This document shows, in pieces, positions 44,640-56,239 of a stretch of DNA of 64,000 bases (its first letter is position 1; the number at the start of each line of letters is the position of its first letter). Where the stretch lies: NCBI GenBank assembly GCA_013339765.2, contig CM023449.1:226917712-226981711 (forward strand), given 5' to 3'. Both the position numbers and the translations under genes were made by a program. This stretch comes from Haemaphysalis longicornis. Taxonomy: Eukaryota; Arthropoda; Arachnida; Ixodida; Ixodidae. The notes below the pieces were generated by a model that was given only the letters and a program-made list of their open reading frames with translations, searched no databases and had not been told where the DNA came from.

Positions 44640-45400
44640 TGGGACAGAAGCAGCACTGGATGTGTGGGTAAGTGGCCCTTCTCCATGAAGGCCTTGCCAC
44701 AGTGGCTGCAATGGAAGGGGTGCTCGCATGTGTGCATGTGCAGGTGGGTGGCCAGGTAGCCCTTTTCCAGGAAGGCCTTGCCACAGTGCTGCACTGGAAG
44801 GGTTGCTCGCCCACGTGGATGTGCAAGTGGGTGGCCAGGTTGCCCTCAACGAAGGGCTTGCTGTAGTGGCTGCGCGGGTGGGGGCGCTTTCCCGTGTGGA
44901 TGTGCAGGTGGGTGGCCCTTCTTCATAAAAGGCCATGCCGCAGTGGCTGTACTAGAAGCAGCTCTCGCCATGTGAATGTGCAGGTGGCCCTTCTTCATGA
45001 AGGTCTTGCCACAGTGGCTGCACTGGAAGGGGTGCTCGCCTGTGTGGATGTGCAGGTGGGTAGCCAGGTTGTCCCGAATGAAGGCCTTCTCGCAGTGGCT
45101 GCACTGGGGGTGCTCGCTGCACTGGGGGCACACGGTGGGGGCGCTTGCCAATGTGCTCGTACAGGTAGGTGGGCAGGTTGTCCTGCTGCATGAAGACCTT
45201 GCTGCAGTGGCTGCACTGGTGGGTGTGTTCGCATGTTGGGCTGTGCAGGTGGGTTGCCAGGTGACCCTTCTCCATGAAGGCATTGCCACAGTTTCTGCAC
45301 TGGTAAAGGCCCTTGCCCATGTGCTTGCGCCGGTGCCTCTTTAATCGCTCGTGCGCTGTCTTGTACCTGCCCTGCATGCACTGCAGCAACGCTGCCTGTA
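44640..45400 (-). pseudogene. C2H2 zinc-finger exon U7, expanded but broken finger array
   Basis: About eight or nine finger-like units follow one another on the minus strand at about 84-bp spacing, more than in any other cassette. Landmarks in order are RLKRHRRKH near 45.34 kb (its Cys pair degraded), CRNCGNAFMEKGHLATHLHS, CSHCSKVFMQQDNLP, CSHCEKAFIRDNLATHLHIH, CSHCGKTFMKKGHLHIH, a degraded unit, GNLATHLHIHVGEQPFQC, CGKAFLEKGYLATHLHMH and CSHCGKAFMEKGHLPTH. They are spread over all three frames by several small indels. Some ligands are lost (His to Pro or Tyr), and one spot has a duplicated CPQCSEHPQCSHC. No normal acceptor and linker were placed upstream. This is a decayed array enlarged by internal finger duplication. 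Confidence 0.75.
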
Positions 45401-46399
45401 TAAACATTGCCTGACGCGTTGCGCTTTGCAATGGGAAGGGTACGGACGCTTAGTTCAGGCACTCATCCACTATGTGGTGCATGCTGATGGACATTTCGCC
45501 TTACATCACTGCTCTGGAGTCGCGAACGCTGCACTCACTTCTATGACGTGTGTCTGTCGACTTGCCTGTTGGGTTTCAAAAGCCGTTTCGCTCACATCTT
45601 AGCCGCGATGGGGCGATAGTTCTGGGATGCACTGGGGATCTCGTTCAACGTGTCGCTCGCTTTATACTTGCTGCATTTTTCCAAAGATAACTGACGGAGG
45701 AGGAACTGAAATAGTGTAAGAACATATTAACTGTCGGGCAGACAAATAGTGAACAGAAAAATGATATTTTAGGATGGTGCAACCATTATTTCACTGATGT
45801 TTTTTTATCTCTGGAGGATTTAGGGAGGAAAAATTGCGTGCACATTTTTCATTCAGGCGGTCGGTTCCACCATTACTTTCGAAAAATATTCCGTGCTTGT
45901 AAAGTTTAGAAGATTATAGAAAAAATAAGGATAAGCAGCTAAAGGTTCTGCCACGCTGTCCGGATGCCTCTACAGTACAGTTTTCAATTTTAAAAGTGCG
46001 TACCGATGCGGAGTGCAAACAGCAGGGACAAAACAAGACCGAAATGCGGAGGGGACAGAGGGGGGGATGCTCCACTGAGAAAATTTAGGGGCCCGCGATT
46101 CAAGTAGATAAGCCCGCAAAGCCGGCATCAGCCTGCAGCAGCACAAGCGATTTTGCTCAGAGGCAAAGGTGGTTTTATCAGGGACAGACCAAGACAGACA
46201 GGCATGGTGAAAAACAAGGCGTAGGAGCGCCGCCTGCGGAACGCTAAACAAACTTTAAACTATTTTGCATAGTTTCCGAGAAGCGGCGCTGGCCGGCGGA
46301 CATGAAAGCATGCAGGAAGGCTACGGAGCAGAGAAGGGTAGGAGAGAGCAACAGGAGAGTGGCTGTTTGGACATGTTTCGCTCACGCGTTAGGCCATGA
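45401..46399. other. Non-coding interval
   Basis: CpG-bearing patches lie near 45.4-45.65 and 46.2-46.35 kb. No exon is supported. Confidence 0.35.
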
Positions 46400-46488
46400 T
46401 TATACAGGCGGCGTTGACTGCAGCAACTGACTGCTCAGCTGGGAACCCTGCTTCACCCTGTGGCCACCCGGGCAGGAAAAGGAGCAGC
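46400..46488 (-). pseudogene. Zinc-finger terminal exon U8, linker only
   Basis: Keeps the acceptor (ccttttgcag), the split codon in the usual phase and the linker (...GGHRVKQGSQLSSQ), which matches that of U3. The sequence then leaves the cassette type and reaches TAA at 46400-46402 before any finger. The fingers have been deleted, along with the downstream flank. Confidence 0.7.
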
Positions 46489-47966
46489 CTGCAAAAGGGA
46501 CATAGGGAAAAAAAATTGAGAGCCGTTCCTTCAGCAACTGAGATAGCAGTGCGCCAGCAGGGAGGCAGAAGAGGCAAGAATGAGCAGGAAAGAAAAGGGA
46601 GCATCTTCACTGGAGCCAGCCGGGTTGCTCTGCACAGGCCTAACGTGCCCGGGCATTGCTAAGCAATTCAGAGAAGCCCTCACTTTTTTTTGCTCGCGCG
46701 GCAGTCTTTTGCTCAGGAAGCTGTGAAAATTTCATGGTCATGGTTTGTTCATAACAACGCATCTAGTGCTCGCATATAAAACCTCCGATATCGCTCTGTG
46801 TGCTGAAAGCTGCCAAGTTCATGCCAGCCCTAAAATGATAAGAACTCTACGGGTTTTCTTGCTACACGGTGACGACGATGTTTTTGTGTCAGGGTGTAGT
46901 ACCTAAAAAGCCTGTTTGTCTCCTTTACTGTTTTGAGGCATTTTGTGCCTGAAATGAGCAGAACTTGCAACAATTTAGGCTAAAATTCATTGTACAAAAA
47001 ATTTTAAGGTTGAGCTAGAAACATTCAGGGAGTGAAAACATTTGACTAAATGATGAATGCCCACTTTTTATGTCTTTGATGTGCCTCTGATACTGTGCTT
47101 GATCCTGAAATCTGCCAAGCTTATGCCTCCACAGGAGTTTCAAAAATTCTGCTTTTTTTGTGACCGCATTGCTGGCATCCCAAAATGCATCTCCCCACCA
47201 AACGAACACTCATTTCAACAGCAGCTTTATAAGCAAGTTCACGTCACCTCATTGAGTTTTTTCTGCCTCGGCTTCTATGCCCAACTTCTATGTACAAGCA
47301 CCTGTCAAACAACAACAAAAGAACAGTTTGAAACACCCAGAAACAACAGTGTGCAACATAACTGAGGCCAGCATGGCTGCTTTACTGGTTCCATCACACT
47401 GACAATCTCGGCAGTGTTCACTAAATAACATGAACAGCTATCAGGTTATCTGGCAGCCAGGTGACAGTGAGTAGCAGGAGGGAAAAAAAAAGCTATCACT
47501 TCCCCGTGCGCTGCTTCTCAACTGCAAAACATGCAGTAAGATGAAGTTAAAATGGTCACCATGATGATGACTGTGGTTTGATTATTGACACAAAAGAGTT
47601 TAAAACTGAAAAATGAATACCATATTCATTCAGTTATAGGATAACTGTTTTTTTAAATGCACACAGGCAGTACGGAAGTCAACCTGCTATCATGACCAAA
47701 GAAAACCGACCTACAGTAGCTGCAAAGAGCAGCCTGCACCATACACAACCTCGCATATTCAGTTGGTATTTTTTGCCCTCATGTGTCCTCTAATAATGAG
47801 GAAAGAATATTTGGTTTTCACGCATATTCGAATAAATACAGCAATACAGTTTTCAGGTGCACAAAGTTATTAGGGTTTTCTCTCACGCATGGCTATGCAG
47901 TAGCATGCACACATAATTTCCTCGCAAGAGAGTCAACTTTTTACAGTGCACAACCTTCCCAGTGAA
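46489..47966. repeat. Intron of U8 and spacer B copy 3
   Basis: The part from about 47000 to 47966 is collinear with 25.3-26.9 kb, without the LTR element found there. It ends where the LINE begins. Confidence 0.55.
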
Positions 47967-48203
47967 GTGAGTATAAAGTCCTGGCCTCATCCCTCCCGCT
48001 CAAGTGGGCTCCATAGAAGTTCTGTCTACATTGTCGTAGGTTCCCTTTATATCCAGAAATGCTATCCATAATGATCGCCTTTGAGCTGTTGACACCTCTA
48101 TACGTTGATTTAGGATAAATAAATTGTCCTCTAAGTGCCTGCCTCGTCTGAACCCATTTTGTAGTTCGGTGAGTATGCCGTTCTCCTCTATCCATGCTTG
48201 CAG
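47967..48203 (-). pseudogene. LINE reverse transcriptase fragment
   Basis: Encodes the fingers and early palm of a non-LTR reverse transcriptase: LQAWIEENGILTELQNGFRR, then LEDNLFILNQRIEV and FLDIKGTYDNVDR. The catalytic Asp-Asp motif is not reached. A frameshift follows NVDR, and an in-frame TGA replaces what looks like a Trp codon further on. It continues the frame of 49942-50049 across the inserted element. Confidence 0.8.
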
Positions 48204-49933
48204 CACGGAGCAAGATATAAAGAGGAGCGGCGATTGTCGCCGAGAAAAAATCTCTTGCTCAGGCTGATAATGTCCCCGCGCCGTCGGCCGCCCAGCTTTC
48301 CCTTTGCTCTCTTCCTCCTTCGTTCGCCCTCTCGTCGCTGTGCCTCTGTACATGGCTCTTCACTTCTTCACTCTCCCCAGAGGCATCTCTTCTTTCGTAG
48401 CGACGTCTGTCTTATGCCTGTCCTACTATGCAGGAGGCATGCGTGCACGCGCGGAATTTAAACACCCATGCACGGCCGCAATGGACGGCGCAGATAATCG
48501 CACGCCACCGCATACATGGCAATCGCTTCTTCCCTATAAGGGAACGTTTATTCTGACATTATAAAGACCCACTAAAAATATTGTACTAACCCAGCAGATG
48601 TAAGACGCAACTGAACGACGACGACTTCAGAAGCACCAAAGAATGAGCAAGAGTAATATGGAACGCCACAACATACAGTCTAGCGTGATTATGCTTACGA
48701 CGAATCGATGCAGCACAAAGATTACCCTCTGTTGTTAGCCCGCTCTCCGGCCGCGTGCTTAATTATTTATGCTGCTTCTGCGCACAAACAACGCTTACAA
48801 GGGTCGCCCGGGGTCTCCATCGGCAAACGGCAATGAGACACACATTTCTGTGCCAATGACTGAATTGGACGGCTGCCCAGTTCTAATAAGTGTACAAAAA
48901 CACTGCCATCTTGATAAGGCACCCAAGAATATCAAACGCAATCTTCATTGTAACTCATGCCGCAACTTACCGCCCGATGTTCACTGTCGCTCTACGGTCG
49001 TGTTATCTCATCGATAACGCCGCAAACTCCAAATAAAATGCTGCGATTTGTATGGCTGCCATTTTTTGGCCTACCAGGGTTCCCGGCGTTTTTTTTTTTT
49101 TTAACGGCTGACAAGCAAAACAACCGGCTCGTTAAACCTTTTCTTTCGGTGAGTCATCACCACAGAGATATAGGGTCCAGACGAATTCAAATATCGCAAA
49201 ATGAAGGCTTGTGAAAAGACCGCACTGTCAGGGACTTCATCTTGAGCAGATTGCTACGTCGCAGGCAGTCGCGGATGATGTTATTGCATTTCTGTTCTTT
49301 TCTGATGAGCGTGTAAGTGCCGGCCCGTGTTCTAGGCACACTCTGTTTTGGACATAAGTTGGAGAACTGTGAGAAAGCTGAGGGAACTTTTATAATCGCT
49401 AGTGATATAAGAACCAGCTGCTCCTTTCGCCTTTTGTAAAACCTGCTAAAACACAGCCCAATTGGTATTCACAAATTTACAAAACGAAGTCACATTTTCG
49501 GCAAGCACTGCGCAAAAGGTAGTGTTTGCATAGCAGCCATATGTTTGTATGTGGTCTCTACATTTTGTTTTCCCACCATGCGAACCAATCCTTAACGTAT
49601 CTTTGCCGTACGGCCACTCAGTTCCTTCTGGTCCGGGTTACCCAGAGGGTGCTGTCGAACAAGTTAATCAACTGTGCGAAGAAGGCGTGCAATGAACGCG
49701 AAGCGGTGCCAAAGCAGGCCCAAAGCAGTCTGTGCCCAAAACAACCATCGCCGAAGCAGACGACAGAGCCGACAGAATGCGTTCCGCCGACGCGCCCGCC
49801 AGCGCACGAGGAACGCCGGCCGCTTAGCCGGCCGCCCATTTGCTGCACCATCTACATTGTGCTCCGCGAGTGATGGACATTAAGGGCCCGCCGGAGAGAG
49901 CGAAGTCGGCGCTCCTGTTTATCTTGCTCCGTG
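48204..49933. mobile_element. TIR DNA element with 8-bp target duplication, inside the LINE
   Basis: The ends are inverted repeats: cacggagcaagata at the left (48204) and the same sequence reverse complemented at the right (ending 49933), followed inward by similar gagcg motifs. The flanks gcttgcag (48196-48203) and gcctgtag (49934-49941) are an 8-bp duplication with two transitions. An 8-bp duplication fits hAT or P superfamilies. No transposase frame is recognised in its 1730 bp. It splits the LINE reverse transcriptase between the AIKR and LQAW codons. Confidence 0.7.
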
Positions 49934-49941
49934 GCCTGTAG

Positions 49942-50621
49942 TTCCGCTTTATAGCTTGCATTGCCAGCTTGTATGCCACTGAGGTAACTAGTAGGCCTGT
50001 ACGAGTTGGAATCAGCCCTGTCTCCTTTACGTTTATAGATCAGCTTCATCCTGCTCTATCAGTTTTCTATCTGTACGAAACTCAGTCGGGGCTCTAAATG
50101 CTGTAATCTACTCTCCGCTCTTCTGAACTTCACTTGTATGAATAAACGAATGTCATGTGGTGCCCGTTCCCATTTTAATACCTGGCCTTCACCGTTTATG
50201 ACAACGATTTTGATTTGTACTTTGGTGTTTTTCCTTAGTTGCTTTACATTGTTCCAAAACTTTCTCGGCATGCCTTTATCCTTTTCCCGTATATTTGAGA
50301 CCCACTGCTCACTTTCTCATTTAAGTTTTCACTGTACAAGTTTTTGCACTTTTAGTTTCTTTAGGCGATACCAATTCCACTTCAAAGTTACCTCTGTTTG
50401 CATTCCCACTCACTTGGCCTCCCTGTGCTCGCTCAATGCTTGCTGTCTTGGTGTTACAGCTTCCTTAATTTCCTTGTTCCATCAGCTTCTTGGCTTTTCT
50501 TTTTCTTTTCCAGTAGCTGTGTTTTTTTGCGTTCTGTATCTTTCCTTGAATAAAACTAAATAACTCACTGCCCAATTTTTCGCAAGCTGTCTCTCGATTT
50601 ACATCTCCAGGCTTTCGGCAA
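49942..50621 (-). pseudogene. LINE ORF2 middle part
   Basis: Contains KGMPRKFWNNVKQLR-like text (50240-50271) typical of the region between endonuclease and reverse transcriptase. The first reverse transcriptase motif, KLIYKRKGDRADSNSYRP, follows at about 50049-49990, then VTSVAYKLAMQAIKR in the next frame. Frameshifts and stops are present. Confidence 0.75.
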
Positions 50622-50623
50622 TA

Positions 50624-52267
50624 CAGTCAAAGCCCGTTACAACGGACCCTCTTAATCCTGAAGAAACCGTCTGCTGTAGCCAAAGTATGCAGTATCCGAC
50701 GGAAGGGAGGAGTATGAGCCCTAAAGTGTAAAGTGGATACTTCAACTGATATTGCATATACATAATGCATAGACGCATAGACTTCGTTCATTCTACACGC
50801 CCGCAGCACCTCCGCACACTGTTCGCACGATGGCAAAGAATCGCATAAACGCCGTTTCCAAAGCTTAGCACCGGCACTTGGAAAAGGCCTAGCGCATGAG
50901 GTCAAGCGTGTAAAGACGCATAATAATCTGAGCAAAATAAAGCAAGTATATAACTAGGCGCAATTATTAACCAGCTATAAAACATCAGCCGTGGCCATCA
51001 GAATCAGCTAGGCTCTTTTAAATCCCTTCACGACGAGGCAGGTTTTCCTGAAACCGTTCGTCAAACAAATCGGATCGCTGCCTGACGTTACTCCAAGGCA
51101 GCTTCCACATTTTTAACGATTTTAGTTTGGTCATTCCAACAGTTGTTATGAAATAATCTGATGACGAGAAGCTGTGAAATTGAAAGCTAGACCAGTTAGA
51201 CTGCGCGCGGTTACCGGCAGATTGCACACAATGGATGGGAACCAACCCCCCCCTACTTGAGGCATTTCTTACCTTTTACAGCGAACAGAATGAGAACGAT
51301 GCACGCTTGGGAACAAAAGACCGAACTCCACTGAACCAGAGTTTTTTATTACATAAAAAAAAACTGACGAGGGCAGACCCGCCTCCGAGTGCACCAGTTT
51401 GCGTATTTGATATACTCGGTTACAACTCAAGAACAGCACCACCTCATGTACTGTATGTATCACTCCGCCAAAGCGCCGGACCCGTGACGTCAGCTGCGCG
51501 CGCGTTTTGAAAGGGGTTTGCTATGAATGCGTGATATCGTCTGCCTTGTCTCACGCAGTTTGTTTGTCGTCATTGGAGTCGTTTATAAGCATATGAAGTC
51601 CAAAAAATCACGGGAGCGACTCACGCCATGTTCAAAATATTCCCAGTAACGCCCCACTTGCGCCGCGCGGAGAAACATCCGGCTACGGTGATAAGGCACA
51701 GTGGCAACTTCCGGTGCCGTTCTTAAGTTGTCACCGAGTATAGCACTGTTTTCAATCTCACCGGAGTCGTGTTTGTCGGCAGCGGCCTTGTTCTTGACGA
51801 TAGAGTGTACCGTCTGCTTAGACAGGTTTGTACTTCTGGCGACGTCGGCCTATTTTTTCCCATGTTCAACAGCGTTAATTACACTTAATTTATATGACAG
51901 CAAAATCAGCTACCCTGCCGCTCATACCGCTGGTGGCACAAAAAAAGGGCCCACTGGCACTGACTTGGCTTGGCTGCGCCAACGACCCGGCTGGCAGCAA
52001 CGTTGCCAGACATAACAATTTTCTTGCCAAACTAAACAAAAAAAAGCAGATCGCGTGCTGGCCCCGCGGAAGTCCGCAAAAACATTCAGTCGACACAATT
52101 TTCGCCTAAAATTTAGTCTGTTGTAGCCGATAGTCTGCTCTAGCCGGGTCCATTATGAACGGAGTGAGTGGACTCCATTTAAAATGCATGGGGAACAGAC
52201 AAACCGAGAGAAATGGTCTGTTGTAACCGAAAGTCCGTTGACAGTCCGTTGTAACGAGCGTAGACTG
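50624..52267 (-). mobile_element. Tigger/pogo-like DNA transposon remnant, inside the LINE
   Basis: 1644 bp between TA dinucleotides (50622-50623 and 52268-52269). The ends are inverted repeats of about 24 bp with three mismatches (cagtcaaagcccgttacaac / cagtctacgctcgttacaac). On the minus strand near 51720-51890 a frame with ADVARSTNLSKQTV and IVKNKAAADKHDSG matches the psq/CENP-B-type helix-turn-helix that opens Tigger transposases. It has an in-frame TAG where an aromatic residue is expected. The catalytic domain is missing or unrecognisable, so it is non-autonomous. Confidence 0.8.
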
Positions 52268-52269
52268 TA

Positions 52270-52397
52270 TTAACCATCTGCTTATGATTTAATTTCAAGT
52301 CGTGAACCACCGTTTTCGGGTTTTGACCTTTCATTTTTACAAAAGTCAAAGTTATCCGTATATGGTCGCTTCCTAAGCTGTCGGCTCCTATTTCATC
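52270..52397 (-). pseudogene. LINE endonuclease, end of domain
   Basis: Reads IGADSLGSDHIRITLTF, the SDH box that closes APE-type endonucleases, then KMKGQNPKTVVHDLKLN. It is separated from the rest of the domain by the 52400-55114 element. Confidence 0.8.
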
Positions 52398-52399
52398 TA

Positions 52400-55114
52400 C
52401 CGTATTTACTCGCATAATCCTCGCACTTTTTTTTCGGAAAAATCAATGCAAAGTTAGGGGTGCCAGAATTATGCGGGGAAAAAAAAATCCGGTGCACAGT
52501 GTTGCCAATTCCCCTTATGCCGATCCCGCTAAATGTAGCGGTCGTTTTTTGTATAGGTAAGCTCAGTGTTGCCAACAGCAGCTATTTCTTTTTATTTTAT
52601 TATTTACAACGTAAACAGTCTCCCGTCGATCAGCGATCATGAAATTGCCGCCTTTGCTTTCTGGCGCGCGCCTTATCTCGTCGTCGTATGTGCGTGCCCT
52701 ACTCCAGTAACGCACGTTGAAGTCGGTGACGCTGAAGCGCCTGCCTGCGGCACGGTTGCCGTGTTCGATCGCAAACTCTTTCGTTTTCAATGGACCTCTC
52801 CCGGGGTACGTCACGCGGCGGCCGTGACGTCACGGAAATCGCACGTGCTGGGTGTGGTCGGGAACCCTCCCGAGACCGGCGCGTGGCGCGTATGCAGTGA
52901 GGCTGCATTAGACGCGCGCAAAAGTGAAATTTTTGTTTACGTGTTGGCTTTTCTGATGCCGGTGGGCTGCTGTGCTCTCGGCTACCCAAATTTTGCGAGC
53001 AAAATCAGCGGCATCAGACTTTTCGGAGTCCCCACAGAGGTAAATTCGGCGTGTATTGTGGATGCGCGCAATGTGCCGAAGAGGCTGGCAGCGAAAGCAG
53101 CGACATAGTCTGCTCTTACTCGTAGCAACATTTCGCATTCTCGAACTTCAGCTGTTCTCCAAAGCGCAGCCATACCGTCTACATTGGCAGTCCGCGCTGA
53201 TTCGTGCAATGAAATGATACTGTTTATAAACCATCTGCTATCATGCAGCACCAGCAGAAATTTGCTCAAGTGAAATAGGGGGGGGGGGGGAGGAGGAGGA
53301 GGGGGCAGACGGAAATTTTCTTGCTGCGAAATATTGTCATGTTTTGAGGAGGTAGAGCACTGTATTAAAAACACAATGAATGCCTAACCTGCTTAGGCGA
53401 CGTGAAATAAATGTTTCGACGAGGGATCCGCGATAGCCGCCTGCCCCCTGATCGACAACGTCAAGTTTGGTCTTTTGTTATGGGGGGGATCTGTTCAAGA
53501 CGAACGAAATTCATTGCTTGTAAGTACAATAAATTTTTACCTTGATCAATTATATTCTGCCTTGAGGATGCCGGAAAACTGAGATGCTTGCCGTGCTCAC
53601 ATGTAGCATTGTGCCTTCGGGGCGAGATGGGCCGCTCACGCGACTGGAAAAATGTGTTTGCCCTTAGCAAACAGACTCAGTGAATGTATTCATTTGTTGC
53701 GGCCTCCCGACGCTGGCGTATGCAGCGGGCGTACATGGACACTAACTTTAACTATCATGAAATAATGACTACCGAAAATATTTCGGTGCACTGTCGCAAG
53801 ATATACGCACTAACCATATGTGGCTGCTATGTTACTCTCACAATGACAATGAACCATTTCGAGATTTCACTGGGGTAAAGGTAAGAACACAATCGGTCAA
53901 TCTCGTAGAGAACGACATCATCGCGATATTTTTATTGGAATAATTTTTGCCTTTTGCTCTTCATATTTTTGTTTCGTTGCTGCTTATTTTACTATTTAAT
54001 TCTTTCATGCTTTACCTTTCCTTTTTCCCCTCGACGTGAAATCGTGTGTACGCCACTGTCTCCGGGCGACGCAAAGAGACCAAGAACAGGGAGCGTTTAG
54101 CTGCCTGAGGCACCGCGCTTAGCTTAAGCGGACCTCGAAAACAGCAATAAATTAGCTTTCCTTGGTATGTGTCCGAACACAAAGAATCTTAAAAAAAACA
54201 TTTTGGGATGCGTCGCAACAGCACCAACCTTCAGAATGACTCGTTTAGGCTGTTCTGCCGCGCACTGATTATCCGAAAGTGCCGCCGTTCAGTTGACCGT
54301 ACGGTAAACGAGAGTGTTGCGGAGGTTGTAGATGTGGAAAGCTACATGGAGGTGCGACGGCCACAGCTAGGATAGCTAGACCCCCACCTGCAATGTGGGA
54401 AGCCAGTGACGGCCCGAACCAACGGCACATCGTTCCTTTCGGGCGCCGCGCGGCCAGGCCGTGCCGTCAGCGCAGGCGCTTTCTGCCAACCGCCACCTCA
54501 CTTCGCGGCTGCCAGCAGGTGCCACCCGTCGTGTACGTGCGCTTAGTGACGTCACGTTGTTTACATACAGGGAGAAGTCCATTTGAAAGCGGCAGTGTAG
54601 CTGGCGTTCCTCCCCATGGCGAAGTGGCACCAAGCACAAAACAATTAGATCAAAAAGTTCTCAAAACGGCAGCGAGCTATCCACCACTGACGCGCGTGAC
54701 TCACTGACTGCTGCCGCTCAACGGCGGGACCACGACGGCGACACGACGACACGACAGCGGGCTGTGCGAACACCGTCTAGTCATCTAGTTTCGCGCACGC
54801 GAAACATGCGGGAAACCGGCTCAAGGACAGTGTGAGTAACGTGTTAGGGCACCTGTTAGGGAGTAGCCATGCAGGTTGTTAGGGCGCCTGGATGGCCTTG
54901 GATACACAGCGCTCTCCGCCGAACGGAGAGGCAGCGGGGGAGGGCGCGCGTTGGAGAGCGTGTGCACCATGCGGGTTTCGCGAGCAGGCAACTTTCGCCG
55001 CTGCAAAGTTGGGGGTGCGAGGATTATGCGAGGAACCAAAAAATTCAAGTTTTGCTGGCTCACATTAGGGGTGCGAGGATTACGCGAGTGCGAGGATTAC
55101 GCGAGTAAATACGG
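52400..55114 (-). mobile_element. Pogo-like DNA transposon remnant, inside the LINE
   Basis: 2715 bp between TA dinucleotides (52398-52399 and 55115-55116). The termini are inverted repeats of about 28 bp with one mismatch (ccgtatttactcgc, then taatcctcgcac). The right end repeats cgcgtaatcctcgcac two to three times, like a transposase binding array. On the minus strand near 52650-52810 FAIEHGNRAAGRRFSV, followed by NVRYWSRAR, matches the Brinker-type helix-turn-helix at the start of some pogo transposases. The rest of the coding part is decayed. The long plus-strand open frame at 52566-53108 is antisense to it and is not called. Confidence 0.8.
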
Positions 55115-55116
55115 TA

Positions 55117-56070
55117 TTTCCATTAGAGTCAACCTTTCATACACTTTTTCCGATAGGAGGCTGTAGTCTATACTGGACTGCTTTTCCCCTTGTTCCCAAG
55201 TAATTTGTCCCTCACATTTATTCTCTCTGTTTACTACAGTAAGATTATGTTGATTGATTGATTGTAGGATTTAACGCGACGACGCTACGAAGGCGATGAG
55301 GCGCGCCGTAGTGGAGGGCTCCGGATTAATTTTTGACCACCTGGGGATCTTTAACGTGCGCCGAAATCTCGTACACACGGGCGTTTTTGCTTTTCGCCTC
55401 TATCAGAAAAGCGGCCGCCGCGGCCGGGAATCGAACCCGCGACCTCGTGCTCAGCAGCGCAACGGTAAGATTATGTTCTTCACAAATATCTAGTACAAGT
55501 TTACCATTGTCGTCTGTGTATCTGTACAGGTCCTCAATGTGGGCATTCATGTTTCCCACTATAGTCACCTCTCCCGATTGACCAAGGTCCCAACCTAATG
55601 AAGCTTACCAGTTTTTCATTCTTTTCTCTAACCTCAGTATCATCCCCTGACTACAGATAGGCGACTTCCAACAGCGTTTCTCTTCCTACCATCGTGCCCT
55701 TACCCACATGTTCTTCGCAGTTTTCATTTACTGTGTGCCAATTGGTTCCCTGTTGAATAAGCATGCCGACCCCTCCCCCTTTCCTAGTACCTATTGTTCT
55801 GTTACAGCCTTGCCACATATATTCATGCATTACTGGTGGCTCTTCTAAAATCTCGAACAAGAGTTTCTGAAAAGCCATACACTTCAGTTTTTTCTTTTTC
55901 AAGTTGACTCTGAACCTCTAACCCTTTTTCCCGTGCTCTGCCCCCGTGCATGTTCATGCGGTTAATCTTAGCCACTCCTCTTCTTTTCTTTCGGTTAATT
56001 CTTTTCCGTTGTTTTGGGTAAGCATCATTCACCGGGAGAACGTCGCCTACCTCTTCACTCGCCTGCATTG
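55117..56070 (-). pseudogene. LINE endonuclease (APE type), main part
   Basis: The endonuclease nicks genomic DNA to start LINE insertion. Visible parts are RKGGGVGMLIQQGTNWHTV, then GNMNAHIEDLYRYTDDNGKL (Asn for the usual Asp of GDxN), EEHNLT, and after the SINE REN-CEGQITWEQGEKQSSIDY. Several frameshifts and stops mark it as dead. Confidence 0.8.
55252..55464 (-). mobile_element. tRNA-derived SINE, 5' truncated, inside the LINE
   Basis: Same family as 13705-13943, in reverse. It ends in a gattgattgatt-type tail (plus-strand left) and keeps the B box, but the A box is cut off. It is flanked by a 13-bp duplication gtaagattatgtt (55239-55251 and 55465-55477). It breaks the LINE endonuclease after the EEHNLT codons. 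Confidence 0.9.
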
Positions 56071-56239
56071 CTATCTCATGCCCCTTTCTAAGCTTTTGTG
56101 CACTCGTATGCTAACTTCGGCACTTTCCTTCGCGCTATACTTTTGACCTCGATTGCTATCGCTTACTCCTGCCGCATTTTCACTGTGCCTGTTTTCTAGT
56201 TCAGCTTCTGGGATGCTCGTGGTCCCCTAAAAAAGCTAC

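Noticed and set aside
52566..53108. Open frame of 180 codons on the plus strand
   Set aside because: It is antisense to the pogo-like transposase fragment (HGNRAAGRRFSV), which explains the open frame.
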